6,630 bases of DNA from an uncultured Alphaproteobacteria bacterium (GTDB lineage: Bacteria > Pseudomonadota > Alphaproteobacteria > RF32 > CAG-239). Each line of letters begins with the position of its first letter. Within the stretch, counting starts at the first letter, position 1. Shown here piece by piece: positions 5,665 through 6,630 of the stretch. The notes beneath the pieces are model-generated. The model did not search any database, was not told the origin of the DNA, and was given only the letters and a program-made list of their open reading frames with translations. The DNA is taken from contig CALXTH010000033.1 in assembly GCA_944391365.1 (NCBI GenBank), positions 1-6,630 on the forward strand, in the 5' to 3' direction. Position numbers and translations under genes: made by a program.

Positions 5665-5675
5665 CTTATTACAGA

Positions 5676-6128
5676 TTATTTTTTCTTTGTTTTGTTTTTG
5701 GATGAATTTTCTTCTGTTTCGCTTTCGTTTGTTTTTCTTGTGCGTTTTTTCTTGGCGTATGCTTTTATTTCTTCATCAAATTGTCCTTCTTCAAGCATTG
5801 ATTTTAATGAGGATAAAATTTTAGTGTGTGTATATTCGCTTTTTTTGGTGGTGTTCTTAAAAATTGGATAAGCACCACAACGCAATGTAATTACTGTGTA
5901 ATCTCCGCTATCTTTCAAAATACGCATTGACGGAGATAATTCTGATACAGGAGAATTTTTATTTTCAATGCCGTTTTCATAATTGATATTTTTCTGAATG
6001 CTATCAGCAATTTTTTCTTTAATAGATTTAATTTTTGCATTAAAAATATTTGCTTTTTCAACATTCATATCTATACCAGTAAAATTTAATGTTGTTTTTT
6101 TAGTATTAGAATTAGAAGTTTCAACCAT
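5676..6128 (-). CDS. 150-residue lysine-rich protein of unknown function
   Basis: The minus-strand frame has ATG at 6128-6126 and GGAG (plus 6136-6139) seven bases upstream, so the start is well supported. The N-terminal about 20 residues are Ser/Thr/Asn-rich and probably flexible. Residues about 23-45 are Lys/Ile-rich and look helical (NIFNAKIKSIKEKIADSIQ). The centre (about 67-110), with MRILKDSGDYTVITLRCGAYPIF, looks like the folded part with beta character. The C-terminus from about 122 is a basic, low-complexity tail (AYAKKKRTRKTNES, then SSKNKTKKK), which could touch nucleic acid. No signal peptide or membrane segment is seen. I recognise no family. It converges on the integrase, with 17 bases between stops, and is divergent from the serine recombinase. 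A DNA-binding accessory role such as directionality factor or regulator is possible from context only. Confidence 0.72.
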   Translation of the reverse strand: MVETSNSNTKKTTLNFTGIDMNVEKANIFNAKIKSIKEKIADSIQKNINYENGIENKNSPVSELSPSMRILKDSGDYTVITLRCGAYPIFKNTTKKSEYTHTKILSSLKSMLEEGQFDEEIKAYAKKKRTRKTNESETEENSSKNKTKKK

Positions 6129-6161
6129 CTTTATTCTCCGTCTGTTTGTTAATGATACAAA

Positions 6162-6191
6162 ATTATGAAAATATTATATTTCTAATGTCAA
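6162..6191 (-). promoter_or_regulatory. putative promoter of the 150-residue gene
   Basis: On the minus strand a perfect TTGACA (plus 6186-6191) is followed after 18 bases by CATAAT (plus 6162-6167), five of six matches to the -10 consensus. Transcription would start near 6155, about 27 bases before the ATG, with the ribosome binding site in between. The match is good, but the region is so AT-rich that the -10 alone would mean little; the -35 carries the call. Confidence 0.6.
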
Positions 6192-6243
6192 ATATTATAG
6201 TTTTTTTATGCACAAAGATTATAAAAAATTAAACATAATACTA

Positions 6244-6265
6244 TTTTATTATAGTTTTATTATAC
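6244..6265. repeat. tandem 11-bp repeat TTTTATTATAG / TTTTATTATAC
   Basis: Two adjacent copies differ only at the last base and have a period close to one helical turn. A related TATTATAGTTTT stretch lies 54 bases upstream (6193-6204). They sit in the AT-rich region between the divergent promoters. They could be protein-binding iterons or a bent-DNA element, but low complexity makes chance similarity easy. Confidence 0.4.
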
Positions 6266-6340
6266 TTTTTTCTTATGCTTATTTTTTCTGAAAGTGGCTG
6301 AAATCCTTGTAAAATTAAACTATTGTTATTTTTAATAATA

Positions 6341-6388
6341 AAAAAGTGTAAAATATAACATAAAACAGTTGACAATTTTACACTTTTT
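6341..6388. repeat. perfect 14-bp inverted repeat overlapping the serine recombinase promoter
   Basis: AAAAAGTGTAAAAT (6341-6354) and ATTTTACACTTTTT (6375-6388) are exact complements around a 20-base centre. The right arm fills most of the spacer of the TTGACA/TAATGT promoter. The core TGTAAAAT recurs at 6308-6315, and its complement ATTTTACA at 6419-6426, so four copies are arranged roughly symmetrically around 6365. This could be an operator or recombinase-binding sites of a res-like region. As an RNA hairpin its 20-base loop and AT-rich stem make it a poor terminator. Confidence 0.65.
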
Positions 6389-6397
6389 CTTTAATGT
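6369..6397 (+). promoter_or_regulatory. putative promoter of the serine recombinase gene
   Basis: A consensus TTGACA (6369-6374) is followed after exactly 17 bases by TAATGT (6392-6397), which keeps the most conserved T, A and final T of the -10 box. Transcription would begin near 6404, about 39 bases before the ATG. The spacer is occupied by one arm of the perfect inverted repeat, so a protein bound there would compete with RNA polymerase. Confidence 0.6.
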
Positions 6398-6430
6398 AAA
6401 GTCATATTAAAGATGTTGATTTTACAGTTT

Positions 6431-6434
6431 GGAG
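6431..6434 (+). promoter_or_regulatory. ribosome binding site deciding the recombinase start
   Basis: GGAG lies eight bases before the ATG at 6443. An in-frame ATG at 6413 would add ten residues, but it has no Shine-Dalgarno and would place non-family residues before the conserved N-terminal strand, so 6443 is preferred. Confidence 0.55.
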
Positions 6435-6442
6435 TTTTGAAA

Positions 6443-6630
6443 ATGATTTTTAATTATAAAAGGGTTTCTACAATTATCCAATCCACAGAAAGACAGTTAA
6501 TTGATGTTCCTTGTGATAGAGAATATGAGGATAAATTATCTGGTAAAAATAGAGAGCGTCCGCAATTAGAAGCAATGTTGTCAAATTTGCGTGCCGGTGA
6601 TGTTGTTAATGTTCATTCTATGGATAGATT
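6443..6630 (+). CDS. serine recombinase (resolvase/invertase family), 5' part only
   Basis: The first 62 residues are present and the gene runs off the window. MIFNYKRVST holds the catalytic Ser9 and the conserved Arg7 in the Y-x-R-V-S motif. QSTERQL (13-19) is the usual next segment. YEDKLSGKNRERPQLEAML (28-46) matches the D-K-x-S-G-x-x-x-x-R-P-x-L signature. GDVVNVHSMDR (52-62) carries the conserved Asp-Arg that ends this part of the catalytic domain. The compact start without a long insertion fits a Tn3-type resolvase or Hin/Pin-type invertase rather than a large serine integrase, but the C-terminus needed to decide is missing. Its substrate could be dimers of a plasmid-like element, a transposon or an invertible segment. 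A good promoter with a large inverted repeat lies just upstream. Confidence 0.9.
   Translation, partial: MIFNYKRVSTIIQSTERQLIDVPCDREYEDKLSGKNRERPQLEAMLSNLRAGDVVNVHSMDR

Larger units (their letters stand above)
3723..6630 (+). mobile_element. left end of a tRNA-Ser-integrated mobile element (genomic island, prophage or integrated plasmid), incomplete
   Basis: Everything right of the tRNA is much richer in A and T than the left part, and it encodes a tyrosine integrase, an unknown small gene and the start of a serine recombinase. This combination beside an intact tRNA is typical of an integrated element. No phage structural, conjugation or replication gene is visible, so the type cannot be decided. 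The exact left border may fall anywhere in the tRNA 3' half, and the terminator at 3730-3762 may belong to host or element. Confidence 0.7.

Noticed and set aside
6413..6442. Earlier ATG at 6413 as the serine recombinase start
   Set aside because: It is in frame but has no Shine-Dalgarno, and it would add ten residues before the strand that normally begins the family; GGAG supports 6443.
3723..6630. Right attachment site or CRISPR array inside the window
   Set aside because: No second copy of the tRNA 3' segment and no regularly spaced repeats with unique spacers were found. The repeats around 6190-6430 are short, few and irregularly spaced.

Overview
The window looks like the junction between an alphaproteobacterial chromosome (left, about 1-3722) and the left end of an integrated mobile element (right, about 3723-6630, running off the edge). 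The host assignment is an inference. It rests on a partial gene of the ELM1-like (DUF1022) family, which among bacteria is typical of Alphaproteobacteria, and on the general style of the moderate-GC genes. An uncultured, host-associated lineage is plausible but cannot be shown from this sequence.

Region 1, 1-337: the 5' part of an ELM1-like gene on the minus strand leaves the window on the left. A short, AT-rich divergent promoter region separates it from the next gene.

Region 2, 338-3570: six plus-strand genes are closely packed: a small secreted protein, a 39-residue ORF with a strong ribosome binding site, a lipoprotein, a CbpA-type J-domain co-chaperone, a DUF1349 (concanavalin-A-fold) protein whose ATG overlaps the co-chaperone stop, and a SagB-type nitroreductase with an N-terminal export signal. 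The spacing suggests one or two transcription units. Three of the six products carry export signals, so an envelope-related theme is possible, but no shared pathway is recognisable.

Region 3, 3571-3762: a complete tRNA-Ser(GGA) gene with encoded CCA, preceded by a promoter-like segment inside a 7-bp inverted repeat and followed by a strong Rho-independent terminator.

Region 4, 3763-6630: base composition becomes strikingly AT-rich. A large tyrosine integrase with a DUF6538-like N-terminus lies directly downstream of the tRNA and reads away from it, the classic layout of tRNA-targeted integration. It converges with an unrecognised lysine-rich 150-residue gene, with a perfect 20-bp palindrome at the convergence point. 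A roughly 310-bp AT-rich regulatory region follows, with divergent promoters, tandem 11-bp repeats and a perfect 14-bp inverted repeat overlapping a TTGACA promoter. Last comes the 5' end of a serine recombinase (resolvase/invertase family). The element's cargo and its right attachment site lie outside the window.
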